NCBI RefSeq assembly: GCF_947507565.1
Contig: NC_089179.1
Location: forward strand, 2,745,747-2,809,746
Reading direction: 5' to 3'
DNA from: Oscarella lobularis
Taxonomy: Eukaryota > Porifera > Homoscleromorpha > Homosclerophorida > Oscarellidae
DNA: 64,000 nucleotides
Below are positions 40,545 to 52,417 of this stretch, piece after piece. A program made the translations under genes and the position numbers. Every line of letters starts with the position of its first letter. Within the stretch, counting starts at the first letter, position 1. The notes under the pieces are model-generated. The model made no database searches. It saw only the letters and a list, made by a program, of their open reading frames with translations, and was not told the DNA's origin.

Positions 40545-42022
40545 ACATCATCGTATAAGCGCACATCTTCTTGTTACCAACGCTTTGAAGCGCAAGCGCC
40601 TTCAGTCCAGAGTCTACGGTATTTTGACAAAAACGTACAAAAAGACTACAAAAAACAAAGATCAAAGAAAGGGTTCTTATTTCGCGGTGGAGAGATTCTT
40701 GGCGGGGGCTGTCTGTGAAGGGGTTGTCGGTGGGAGGTATGGCAGAAGCGTCTTCGGTTTCAGCGTCTTCGCACGGGCTAGTTTGCTGAATCAGACCAGC
40801 TTACCGCCTGCTTCGAAAGGCCGGAACCTTGTTCTATGAAAGAAAATGTTCATACTTAGTTTACATATCAACAGGGTTTTCCAATGTCGTACGCTATGGA
40901 AAGTAGACTGCTTCAGCCAATCTTCAATCCTTCTAGCAAAAATACCAGCATAATTACGTCGAATGACCTATGCAATAATTTGATAGTGTTTGCAAGAATA
41001 TGAGCTCGGTACGCGAATCTCGTGCTTGATGAAGAACTTTTGAGTTCCCGCCTTTCATTTATTGGTAGCGAAAATTGATTATTTCGTCCACCTCTTCTTT
41101 ACAAAACCCAAATTTGACCTCTGCTGTTCTTCACGTGAACTACTTGCTTCTGTAGCCTTTTGTCCCATTCGGAAGTCAACGAGAGGTTTTGTCCTTGTTG
41201 CAGAGAATCCTTCTAGCGTTTTTCTGCACTGACAGCCATCTACCGTAAACGCCAGCAAACCTCAGACGGCAGACTCCAAACGTCATTTGCATTCAACTGC
41301 GTGGGAAGTTTCAAACGTATAGGGAAACAGAGCGTAGATTACCGAGCGTGGACTTGCGACTGTTGCCATATATCCGCCAACTCTCTGACGCCTAAAAAAT
41401 GCAATAGAAATAAATGTTTGCTGAAAGCAATTTTTCCTTCATATTCTTTTTTATTATTTGATAGAGTTTTATAGAATTTATAAAGTAGCAGGTGGAGCGC
41501 GTTCTTTGACATATGACGTGTACCACCCGATTTTTTTAGTTCGCATCAACAGATGTACGCTACCAATGTCAATTTCGGTGTAGGGGACACAGCGTCGATG
41601 CACCTGTGGTCACAGCGCTAATTCGTTGTATATTATGAAAGACGATGAAGTGTCTGCTACCGCTCAAGACAGGCGCGTGCATGAGCACGTGGAGGCGTCA
41701 CTACGTGGGTGCGGCCTGAAAGGCTTCAAGGAAAAGCTATCCCATTCTCAGCTGCACTCTCGGGTACGCGATTTGAGGTCAAATGGTAGTCGCAAAGGAG
41801 CATTGACGCCACACTTAGAGCTCAAACATGGGCGTGTACGACTAACTTTGTCCGGGTCGGATCGCTGAGACACGGACGTCATGCAGGCGGTCACCGGAAG
41901 AAGTCATATGGCCTAAGACATGCCGTGACATACCAATGGTCAGTGCTGCTACTTGTTTCGTTGTCCATACTATGAAAAACGCAATGCCTGTGTGGAATAC
42001 CGTTTACGACCCCTTTCTGGCG
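40545..42022. other. No recognisable gene
   Basis: A 100-codon ORF (40537-40839) and an 80-codon ORF (41626-41868) lack any known domain. Otherwise AT-rich. Confidence 0.45.
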
Positions 42023-44490
42023 CAGGGCCGGCGCGACGGGTCCGGCAGGTCCGGCAGCTGCCGGACCAACATTTTGTAAAGCCAAAAAAATTATATTGAC
42101 GTTAGGCAGTTCTGGCCGTAGCTATATCACGTGTAGCGGATTAGTGTACATATACACGTGTCTTAGCGCACAACGTCGTCTAACATGGCTGCCACTGAGC
42201 CCTCTACGGATTCTAGCCGGATTCCGCCGATCTTTCACCCTGGAACTTCGTTTGTTTGTCCGAAGCGTTCGTTTGGATCCGGAGCAAACATCGTGAAGAG
42301 AAGCTTCCGTTCCAACTGGTGCGAAGAATTTTCTTGGCTTCATTATGACATCCGCCTTGACGCGGCATTCTGTCACGTCTGCATGACTGCTTCTCACGGT
42401 AAGAAACTGATGGCCAGTACAAGAAGAGATCCAGCCTTTATAAAAAATGGGTACACGTACTGGAAAGAAGCGACTACGGCGTTTCGAAAGCATCAGTCTT
42501 CCGAGTGTCATAGAGAGGCAGTCAAAGCAGTAGTTTTGCCAAGACAAACAAGAGATATCGCTGAGGCGTTTAGTGAAGAGACTCGTAAGCAAAGAGAAGT
42601 GAACCGAAAAGTCTTCGTAAGAATTCTCGAGAATCTTCGATTTCTTGCCCGCCAAGGCTTAGCGTTGCGAGGGAGCGGAGGAGACCAGGAAAGCAACTTT
42701 ACTCAGTTGCTTTTGCTCAGAGCTACAGACGTTCCGCTAATCGCAGAATGGATGAAAAAGGAAAGTTGCAAATACACATCGCACGACATTCAGAATGAAT
42801 GTCTGAAAATTATGGCGTTGCGTATTCTGAGAGATGTTAGCAAGAGGATTCAAAAGTCTGCGTGTTTCGCCGTAATGGCAGACGAATGCACAGACATTTC
42901 GAATAAAGAACAGTTCACTATATGCATTAGATGGGTGACTGATGCTTTAGAGGTACAGGAAGATTTCATCGGACTTTATTCAGTTGACCGCATAGATGCT
43001 GAAACTCTGTTTCGCGTTATAAAGGACACTCTCCTACGCTTAAATGTTTCACTGTGTCGATGTCGTGGCCAGTGCTATGACGGTGCGTCAAGTATGAGTG
43101 GTTCCAAAACAGGTGTAGCGACGCGATTAATTGAGGAAGAACGTCGCGCTGTGTTTGTTCATTGCTTTGGCCATGCTCTCAATCTTGCTGTTGGAGACAC
43201 TCTGAAAAGGTCTACAGTTTGTAAATCGTCTCTCGAAAATGCATATGAAATAACAAAACTAGTGAAATTTTCTCCTAAAAGAAACAGTATGTTTGACCGT
43301 ATTAAAGCAGACGTGAGAGAAAAAGATCACGCTGAGGGCACAGGCATAAGATCATTTTGCCCTACTCGATGGACAGTTCGAGCGGACTCCATTGTCAGCA
43401 TCCTTAAAAATTACGAAGTGTTAAAGAAACTGTGGGACGAATGTCTAGAGAGCAAGCTCGTCCCAGAAGTTAAGGGTAGAATCATTGGCGTCAAAGCCCA
43501 AATGTCTACATATGACATGCTTTTTGGCTTGAAACTCTCGGAAAAGATTTTGAAGCTAACAGATAATTTGAGCAGAACTCTTCAAAAGCAGACTTTGTCA
43601 GCTGCGGAAGGCCACTCTGTAGCCAAGATGACAATCAAAACTCTAAAAGCGCTGCGAACAAATGAACATTTTGCCGCTTTTTTTGAAAATACAGAGTGTT
43701 TAAGGTGTGCTACTGGCACGCTCAATCCTGTTCTTTCCCGGAAACGAAAAGCTCCAGAGCGATTTGAAATTGGTAGCGGAGAAGGCTATCATAGCCTGTC
43801 GATTGAAGAACACTACCGCAGGCAATATTTTGAAGCTGTAGATTTAACAGTGTCGTCAATCCAGGCACGTTGCGATCAGCCCGGCTTCAGAGTGTACCAA
43901 AACCTAGAGAATCTTCTTCTGAAAGCTTGCAGGGGAGAAGACTACAGTAGTGAATTGATGGAGACTACAGAGTTTTATGGCGCCGATCTTGACAAAGAAG
44001 AGCTTTCAGCACAGCTAGAAATACTACAATGTAACTTTGCAGTTGACGGCAAATCCCCTGATGATTAACGATATATTGACATATCTACGCAATCTTTCGC
44101 CAAACGAGAAAAACTTTTTACGCCAAATCTGCACTGTATCTTCTTTACTTTTAGTTCTACCTGCCACAAATGCTACAAGCGAGAGATCCTTTTCTACTAT
44201 GAGAAGAATTAAATCCTATCTTCGGAATTCAACGGGGCAGGAGAGACTAAATCATTTAATGACGCTGAGCACATACAAAGAAGAACTAGACAAATTAAAT
44301 CTTTTAGAAGTAGCAAACGAATTTGTTTCGGACAATGAAAGTAGGCTAAGATTTTTTGGAAAATTTTAAATTCCGAGTGAGTTAATTCTGTGCGAGTTAA
44401 TTAAAAACTGTCTTGAGTGGGCGTGGTCAAAAAAATTTTCGCGCGCGCGAAAACTGCCGGGCCAACTTCAAAAACGCTCCGCCGGCCCTG
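42023..44490 (+). mobile_element. hAT-superfamily transposon
   Basis: The ends read CAGGGCCGGCG on both sides (42023 onward, and inverted to 44490), followed inside by GC-rich palindromic sequence. The single gene within encodes a hAT transposase. The 8-mers outside (TTCTGGCG and TCGCGTCA) do not match, so the target duplication has decayed or the ends are slightly off. Confidence 0.8.
42185..44369 (+). pseudogene. hAT transposase (ZMYM1/TTF-type), one frameshift
   Basis: A 627-codon ORF with no stop until 44068. It begins with a TTF-type zinc finger (FSWLHYDIRLDAAFCHVC ... HQSSECHREA), continues through the DUF4371-like region (KSACFAVMADECTDISNKEQ with a conserved D-E, CYDGASSMSGSKTG, FVHCFGHALNLAVGD, FCPTRWTVRADSI), and shifts frame at about 44045. 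The next ORF carries the hAT dimerisation domain (LVLPATNATSERSFSTMRRI, RLNHLMTLSTYKEE) and ends in the stop at 44367-44369. The only lesion I see is this one frame change. Proteins like this are often annotated as ZMYM1-like. Confidence 0.9.
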
Positions 44491-47480
44491 TCGCGTCACG
44501 CTTTTTACATCTATATATGACTCTCCTTCACTACTGGCCGTGGACTGAACGTGAGTTACCTGCAAACTGCGTCAAAACGCTGATACCATAATAACTTAAA
44601 AAAGAATAAAAAATTGATTTTCTGAAAAAGACACTGTTTTGTTCGTAATATATGCTTCACAATACCAATAAAGGAAAACAAACAGTAGTCGCGTTCGAAA
44701 AAAGCTCATATAGAGACCAACTAACGACTCGGTTAAGTCTGTCCACTGCTGCTGTTTCTTCATGCATTACATCGTGTACAAGAAAATTTGGTCAGAGAGG
44801 TTGAGCAAAATATCCACTAGGCCTCTCAACATCACTCCAAACATCTCTCTGTAAACCAGCGGAATATTACGTACTGTATATTACAATCTACTGATCAGTC
44901 CTCTTGATAATTTCTATCTTTGGTGGGATCCCCCAAGTCTACGAAACACTACTGAAACACTGAAATGAAAACCACCAAAATACATCCACACCTCACAATT
45001 TGAGCAACAACTGCCCTATACAACAAATAAAATGACGAAAGCCAAGAGCAATCAAATCATGCTTAAAACACTTATCTAAAACTTGAGCTTCTCCCATACT
45101 CCTTCCTCCAAAACTCCTTTCTCCTGATTGCTCGAGCATCCTCCCCTTTAACTATTCCCATTCCTCCCACATGTAAAAAGAGTAATCATTAATCCTAATA
45201 CAAGACCTAAAGTCAAATAAATCTGTACCTTGTAAAAGGAATCCTATCCCCTTCCCTTCCATCTTCCTTCCGCCGACTAGAAAAATATTAACGAAGAGAG
45301 ACCTCATAGTGGAATTGCCCTCCACCCTTCTAATTTCTGCCTACATTTCCTTGACAACATCAAAAAATAATTTGATCAAACTATGTACTTATAAGGATTA
45401 TAACTCGCGACCATACTGCTTGCCCTCACCCCCAGCACGCCCACCAGATACCCCTACTAACAACCAGTTGCCATGGTTACTGGAACTTTTTTTGAGCCTT
45501 AAGGATTTCAGCACGACATTGTACTCCCTCATATAGAAAATATAAGGTTTCAAAGCATCAATATCAGTACTTAGTGTAAATTCGACTCATCGGACGAAAA
45601 GGTTTCATAGAGTCTAAAGCGGCTTTAGTGGCATCATTAACGATTATATGCCAGCGCTCGTTATCTTTCCAACGTGGTAGCGATCTAAAAGACAGATTTG
45701 GTTATGGTTTGGTTAGGCTTCGCGGTTAGGGTTTAACCCTACTGTTTTAGACGAAAGAAGCTATGGAATAGGAGAGACAGAAAATAAAATGCCATATTAT
45801 TGACTATAATGGCATCGACTCTCACGCTGAGCAGAGGACGAGCTGACATTCGCGAGTTCCGTTACGCTGCTTGCGATCAAACTCTTACCAGTGCAAACGT
45901 GTTTGGAAAAGCCTCCAAAACCCGCTTGAACAATAGCGCTGAGATGGAGCTTGTCCTTCACAAGAAAAAAACGGTCGAGATTGTGTCTATGTAGCGTGCG
46001 TTAGAGCTGTTTCTTACGTTTGAACGCTAATAGCGAGATCCGAAAAGGCAATTTTTCGTCACTGACTCCAAAAATTGGTGAGAAATTGCTGTATCTTTAT
46101 ACTTTGTGAAATGCAGCAGCATTTGTGAGGTTTGGTAGTAGAGGCGAAAAGTGGCGATTTCTCGGCTATAAAGGCACTAATTCAAAAGCTATTCTACGGT
46201 TTAACTACATGCCTAGAATGGCATCGAACCATGCTGGTTTGCACTGGCTGCGAAACCGCTTTTGTTGTTCGAGTTTGGGCAGCCATGTTTCCCTACGGCT
46301 TTAGCTACAGTATTACAGAGCGTATAATCTGTAAGAGAAACAACAGAATTCTGTAAAAATCTTTATTTCATTTTCCTAGTGTAAAATCTATTTTAGAACT
46401 AAAATAATGAATCAGAGTAAGTTCACATGCGTATGCAATTAATAGATGAAAGAAAGACACTTGGCTACGCCGAATTCATTAAACTGCTTTCCAAAAACTA
46501 GTATCAATGGCGTGGCAGGTAATGGTGGCCGGCACTTTACTTTGATTAAAAAGAGCTAATCTAATAAAAATACCAATTTCCATTACAGAGCGAAGGACTG
46601 GCCTCAATGATCAGCCACTTCGAGAGCTATCGCATCGCCATCCGCCTCGACGCTACAGCGCCGCGCCTTTCGCTTCCACATGGGGAAGCGTGCGAAGGAG
46701 CTGTTTTGTTCGTTCAATCTGGACGCCGATTCATGAGCATAATTTATCACCTAAGCAAATTCATCCCTAATCTAGCGGAGTAAACAGAACCGCTACGCAC
46801 CCTTCTTTCAAAGAAGAACTAGCTTTGGGAGCGCGACGAAACAATATTATATAAGTAGATTCTCGCTTCTACTACGGTTTAGGCTCATTGAAACTCTAAT
46901 GGTCCAATGCCAAAACTATCGTCTTAGCCGGCGCATCATATTTCTGTGTCAGAGCCGTCAAGCTTCAACGCCACCATATGTTCCGCACGACCCATCTCCA
47001 CTTATAACAAGCTACGAAGAGTTGCTTCTTTTGAGGGCAGTCTGGCCACTGAAATGGAGAACGTGACAGGGCGTGTTGTTTCTATACGCTGTGTGGGGCG
47101 CTAAATAGACTAAATTTCACGCAAAAATCATTCGACATATTCCCATCCAGAGAAATAAAGAGGTCAGGCAGCGTTACTCTGCATCTAAACTGTACTGCTC
47201 CAATTACTCTCTTGACATGTTCGTTTCTTTGAAAAGTCTGGCTTCGATAGAGGCAACTTTATCCGTCAATTAGGTACCAGTTTTGGGAAAGCTTCCTATT
47301 AGAAAACGAATTAATCCTTTCGCCGTTGATTACTGGCTTGTCAGTGTTAGCGCACGCACCCATTATCTCTGTGGATTCGTACTGTACATGAATAAAAGCT
47401 TACTAAACGCATACAGGAGCGTCTCAACATGTGCTTGAACGCGTGTGCGCATAGATTTGTACCCTGTTACTATGAAATAA
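44491..47480. other. No recognisable gene
   Basis: Three kilobases of mostly AT-rich sequence with short ORFs and no domains, repeats or transposon ends that I can name. It may be ordinary intergenic sequence. Confidence 0.45.
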
Positions 47481-47498
47481 CATGACTGACGTCATCGC

Positions 47499-49451
47499 AT
47501 GTCAGACATGGCGAGTAGAAGGGCTTGTCACGCTCGAAGTCTTGATAGAATGGTTGGATACGCGATTTTGGAAACAGAAGACATAGACGACGACATAGAA
47601 GAGCGATTCGATCCTTTGAATGGTAAGGTTTCTGAAGAAGTTTTCAAAAGATTCCTACTAACGGATTTTGTCCTAGCTTACGAACCGGAAACTGCGGAAG
47701 GCGAAGAATCGATCGATTCGGAGCCTGAGGAAGTTCCTCAACAACAGTTTCGGCGTGCGAATCGATGACCCGAACGCGAAACAGTGCAAATGGAGTGCGA
47801 TGACGAGCCTCCGTCGCCTTCAGGTAACGCCCCTTTTTTCCAGTTCAACGTCTGTCACGTCTGTGACTAAATTTTACTACAGGTGTCGATTTTGATCGCT
47901 TATTTCCTTCGCGATGGTATGAGGAGTTCTTTCCTCATCCAATGATGGAGTTCAACGAACGAAATGGCACTGAAATTGCACTTCCTAGCGACGCCGGTGC
48001 TCTTCGCTTTTTCGAGCAGATCTGGACAGAAGAAGTTTGAGACATGATTGTCGCCAACACCAACAAGTTATGCGGAGTGAAAGCGAGGGCAAAGTGAAAC
48101 TGTTGGCCGTCCCTGGTCACCAGTTACAAAACCGGAAATGAAGGCATTTATCGGAGTTACCATTTTGATGGGCATTCTAAAGCTCCCAAGACTCGAGGTT
48201 TATTGGCAAGAGTCGTGCAAGTATCTCTGCACAGACCTCGCCGAAGTTTTCGCATCTGTTCGATAACAACAAATCAACAGATTTCTCCATCTTTCGGATC
48301 GAACACAAGAGCTGCCGCGCAACCCCGGCGATGAGAGTCAACATGACAGACTGCAGAAAGTTCGTCCATTTATTGACCACTGCGGTTTGAAGTTCAAAGA
48401 ATTGTATCACGTGGGCAAGCACATAACGGTCGATGAAGCAATGATACCTTTCAAAGGGAAATGGGGAATAAAACAGTACATGAAAGATAAACCCCATAAG
48501 TGGTGAATCAAAGCTTTTGTCCTCGCCGACCCAACCAACGGATACATCACGCGTTTATTCATCTACACGAGAAAATCGCTTGAAACCCAATATCCTGAAG
48601 TAGGTCTTTGTACGCAAGCGGTGCTTGATCTCTTCGAGGACTTTCATCACAAGGGTCATCTCTGGTATACCGACAATTATTATACAAGCATGGACCTGTG
48701 CATGACTCTACATGGGTAAGACACTTCGAATAAGCAGGAAGGGCTGCCCTAAAGAGCTGGCAAAAGCGCAACTTCCTACTAAGTCTAGGGCAAGAAGAGG
48801 CTTTTACAAGCTCCTGTCGAAGGGGCCATTGACCCCAGGCGTCTGGTTTGAGAGAAGATACGTCTATTTTTTGTCAACATCACATCCTCTCCGTTGCTGG
48901 ACTGCACTATGGCGACGACAGAACGTCAAGACGGCGAAAAAACGTTGACATGTTGTGTCCCCTTACTTGCCAGATTACGTCAGGTACATGAGAGGGGTTG
49001 ATAGGGGTGATCAGATCAGATGGTTGCTCTCTACGGTTCGGGCCGAAAGATTGTAGAGGCTTGGAAGAGAATTTTCTTCTATTTGTTGGAATGCTCCATT
49101 CTTAACAGCTACATTATCGAAGGGAATTTCAACGAACGTCACCAACTAAAAGGGCGAAGGAAAAGAGACATAAAAGAATTCAAAAGTGAGCTAGCAGGGC
49201 AGCTAATTAGCGAATTTTGCGCGCGCGGAAAGAAGGTGCAAGTCGACTACCCTGAATGGCGACTAAATTCTGCTTTGGGGCATCTTGCAGTAATCGATGA
49301 GGAGAAAAAGAGCCGAAATTGCGTTCTCTGCAGTAGTAAGCGTCTTCCCCGAAGCAAGACGAGTATACGATGCTCTGTGTGCAAGGTTCATCTCTGCATC
49401 TGCGGTGAATGGAACTGCTTCTACGAATACCATACGACCAAGGAGATCTAA
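47499..49451 (+). pseudogene. piggyBac transposase
   Basis: An acidic N-terminus (ETEDIDDDIEERFDPLNGKV), an intron about 47826-47882, then FDRLFPSRWYEEFFPHP, FFEQIWTEEV-stop (TGA where Trp is expected), and after frame changes EMKAFIGVTILMGILKLPRL. The three catalytic Asp blocks are recognisable: ITVDEAMIPFKGKWGIKQYM, LWYTDNYYTS and RYMRGVDRGDQ. The end (49020-49451) has the Cys-rich finger CVLCSSKR ... RCSVCKVHLC ... CFYEYH. At least four stops or frame changes make it a pseudogene. TTAA-flanked ends were not identified. Confidence 0.9.
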
Positions 49452-49848
49452 CATTTTCTCGTCAATGATTTTTTCATGTCGTCTAAGTTGTGCTTCTTCA
49501 AAAAAAATAAAAAACCAAAAAATCAATTAGTTGCTATGGCAACCGGACATGCGCCGCTGCATGTGAAACGTTTTGCAGATCAAAAAATATACCGTTGCTA
49601 GGTGAAAAGATGCTAATGTTTGCCATGCTTCAAACTTCCCGCGCTTAGTCTTCTGCGCAGGTCTATTCACTACCGTGAAAGAGTTAATTAAGTTAAACGT
49701 TTCGTTTTAACCAGAACCGTATATAGAGAGAGCTGCGCCAACTTAATTAGTCACGTGATTTTATGGACGCCATCTTGTGTCCAGCGCGCAATACGAAAAT
49801 CCATCAGTTGGCTTGCTCTTTTCGATCGATAGCCAACTCGGAAGAAAC

Positions 49849-51240
49849 ATGCCTTCGTGCTCCGCTCCAGCGTGCTCCAATCGCACCGAAAAAGGCTACG
49901 CAATGTACAGATTGATTCCCTCGCGATCGTGAAAGGCGACTTCAATGGCAGGCAAAAGTAAAGCGAGACAAGTGGCTTCTCAATGATTTCGGCTCATACC
50001 TTTGCGAGGTGCGTTTTCCCAGTCGTTAGCTCTCTCGAAAGAGTGAGGACTATCGTCCGAGTCTATTCTAAGATCATTTCAACGAATCACAGTTCAACAT
50101 TCGTCAAGACGGCAAAAAAAGATCGAAATGGAATGCGGTACCAACAATTTTTCTTCATCGGTCAATGCTACCAGTGAGAAAGCCTCCTAGGGCACGCGGC
50201 GACACCACCGATTCGGACATTTGAATGGCGAGCTCGAGTACGGCTACGGCCGATCACACATACAGTACTTCGTTGCCCGTTGCCGTTGCTAATACTTTGT
50301 CTCAGCTGCCTTCCACTGTAGACATGGTAGACGTGGTAGAAGATCCTCCCTTTAATACCGTTTCTACAGCAGAATCTCGGATTGCTGACTGGGGAGAGAA
50401 GCTACGAGCGTTGTCAAACGAGAATGGCGTCTTTGTGGCAGAGAACGAAGCTTAAAGAAAATTTTCAAAAGTTGTGTACGAACGATCAATTACGTGCAGT
50501 ACAGCGAGGAGGGGAGATGAGAGGCGTCCAGTGGGACACTGAGACCATAAAAAAACAAGCAAATTCGATTCGCTTGTGGAAGTGCAGGGTATAATCTTTT
50601 ACGTAGTCAGCATCAGCCTTTGCCGGGAATAAGAACGCTGCAACACTAAATGTCAAAACAAATTTTGATCCAGGCGTTCTTTATCAAGTACTCGCGGCGC
50701 TGTCTTCGAAAGTTGAATCCATGAACAAGTAAGAGAAATTTTGCTGCCTCACTCTAAACGAAATGTCCATAACCGCTTCGATTGAGTACGACACAAGCAT
50801 CAGTCAATTTATAGGCACAGTAAATTTGCCTAACCAGTCAGGTCAGGCTACCCATGGTCTCGTTTTCATGCTCGCCGGAGTATCGTCCACATGGAAACAA
50901 ATTGTGGCTTATCATTTAACGGGAAACAAAACTGACGGAACGGTCTTTGGAAAAATAATTCTTGAAATAATTGAAAAAGCGGCAGATGCTGGACTGCATG
51001 TCACAGCCGTAACGAATGACATGGGTAGCTTAAACAGAGCTATGTGGTCAAGTTTTGGTCTAGCGACTAACAGGCATTTCAATACTACGCAGTAAAGCAC
51101 CCCGTCGATGTAATTCATCGCTGACATTCCTCATGTTATAAAAAATTTGAGGACATAACTGGTTAACGGCAATGAAATAGAGCTGCCAACGAATGTACTG
51201 ACATCCAACAATTTACTAAGCAACAAAGTTAAAACCGAGC
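49849..51240 (+). pseudogene. THAP domain and first half of P transposase
   Basis: MPSCSAPACSNRTEKGYAMY begins a THAP zinc finger (C-x4-C ... W ... C-x2-H); after a frame change RDKWLLNDFGSYLCE and an intron (about 50010-50072) it continues HFNESQFNIRQDGKKRSKWN and AVPTIF. Further on: a linker, LYQVLAALSSKVESMN, LNEMSITASIEYDTSISQF (the DEMxI block, here NEMSI), LVFMLAGVSSTWKQIVAYH, LHVTAVTNDMGSLNRAMW and DIPHVIKNLR. Then NLLSNKV near 51222, where the flipped block starts. Several stops. Confidence 0.85.
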
Positions 51241-51740
51241 GCGGTTGGCGTTGGGTTCTTCTTTCTTATTGTACTTAACAAATTTTCTAAACATTCTTGT
51301 GTCAGCCTAGACTTCAGCAGAAACTGAAGTCCGTTATCAAGTAATTCATTTTGGAGATTGATAACCGATGTTGTTGACATAATGACTCCTGTTTGAACAG
51401 GCTTCCAATGGCCAGGTTTTCCTATCTTCAATTCTGAAAATAGTTTGATGACAGAGTTTAGAAAATCTACTGCTTCTTTATACTTCTCACTATTTTCTCG
51501 GTTAAGATCCATTACCGGGTGACGGCTGGACATCAAGTCAAACCATCTATTGCAAATGTCCAGAAACCAAGCTGTTGTTAAGTACTCCGCATTGCGGCCC
51601 ATTTCTTTTACCAAAAACCGTATCCAAGACGAAGTGCTGTTGCTGAATAGATGCATAGCGCTAGAGACTTTCATCCTTTGAAAATCAGAGCGCTCTACGG
51701 TATTTTTTGTTAGATTGGGACCTAGCTTTATGACCAAATG
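51216..51740 (-). pseudogene. Flipped central block of the P transposase
   Basis: The minus strand reads IKLGPNLTKNTVERSDFQRM, SSAMHLFSNSTSSWIRFLV, TAWFLDICNRWFDLMSSRHP, KPVQTGVIMSTTSVINLQNE and SRLTQECLENLLSTIRKKNP. These belong between the plus-strand pieces on either side: the first half ends just before it and the next piece (51741-51880) belongs around and after it. So this block of about 520 bp was inverted in place, apparently with a small neighbouring segment displaced. Confidence 0.8.
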
Positions 51741-51880
51741 CTCTTGGCACTAAATGAAATCATTGACTGGCAAAAGATTAAGACTGCTTTGAAAAGTATA
51801 TGCGTCAGCCAGTACCTGAAACTACCCAATCGCAATGAAAACTTCTCTGATGACGACCGCGAGTTCTCAGGGAACAACCG
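51741..51880 (+). pseudogene. P transposase C-terminal piece
   Basis: Plus-strand ALNEIIDWQKIKTALKSICV then SQYLKLPNRNENFSDDDREF. The first part resembles the I-x-W-x2-I block that normally precedes LGPNLT, the second the ALRxICVxQYL block near the end of P transposases. It is cut by the 4.9 kb insertion at 51889 and seems to continue at 56846. Confidence 0.6.
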
Positions 51881-51888
51881 GATGAGCC

Positions 51889-51993
51889 TAGCCTCGTCCC
51901 CAGGCCCTTCACCAGCTAGCGCGCTTGGGGCGCACTCACTGGTGGAAGGGCCTGGTAACATTGGCAGGGCGGAATTCCAAACGCGCATGCTCC
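51889..51993 (+). repeat. Left terminal inverted repeat of copy A
   Basis: About 105 bp, ending in CAGGGCGGAATTCCAAACGC and GCATGCTC. The inner end (AAACGCGCATGCTCCGT) recurs at 60008-60024 beside copy B, linking the two copies as one family. Confidence 0.85.
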
Positions 51994-52417
51994 GTCGCTA
52001 GGGCTTTTACGCGGCGTAGAATGTTCCTAAAACGAGCCGATTTGGCTCTCTAGCGAAAGATTTCGACTGTTTTCTTTGATAAAAACGAAAAGATAAGTTG
52101 TTAATCACTAGGTCGCGGGCGGATTTAGAGCGGGACCCTCTCGAACAAAACTTACCTGACAATGGCAAAATCGCGCATTCGCGTGCACTGCATACACTAT
52201 AGTGTACTGCCATTGCGGTAATAATTACCTGTGAAGTCGACTTTTTAGTCCAAAGAAGCACTCTAAATGATAAAAAGGGGCCTTCTTTCTTTGCTTTGAT
52301 TTTTGGCTTTTAAAAAAGCCGGGCTTAATTCGCACGTGGCTTGTGGATTTTTCTTAGCCGTTTGATGTAGAATTTCTGTCGTGGAAAGCCCTTACGTCGC
52401 TTGTACTGGTCATTGCA

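Noticed and set aside
45725..45760. TTAGGG/CCCTAA-like words suggesting an internal telomere repeat
   Set aside because: Only a single short palindromic GGTTAGGGTTTAACCC occurs; there is no tandem array.
44491..47480. Short ORFs as host exons
   Set aside because: No domain, no consistent splice-site pairing and no frame continuity between neighbours.
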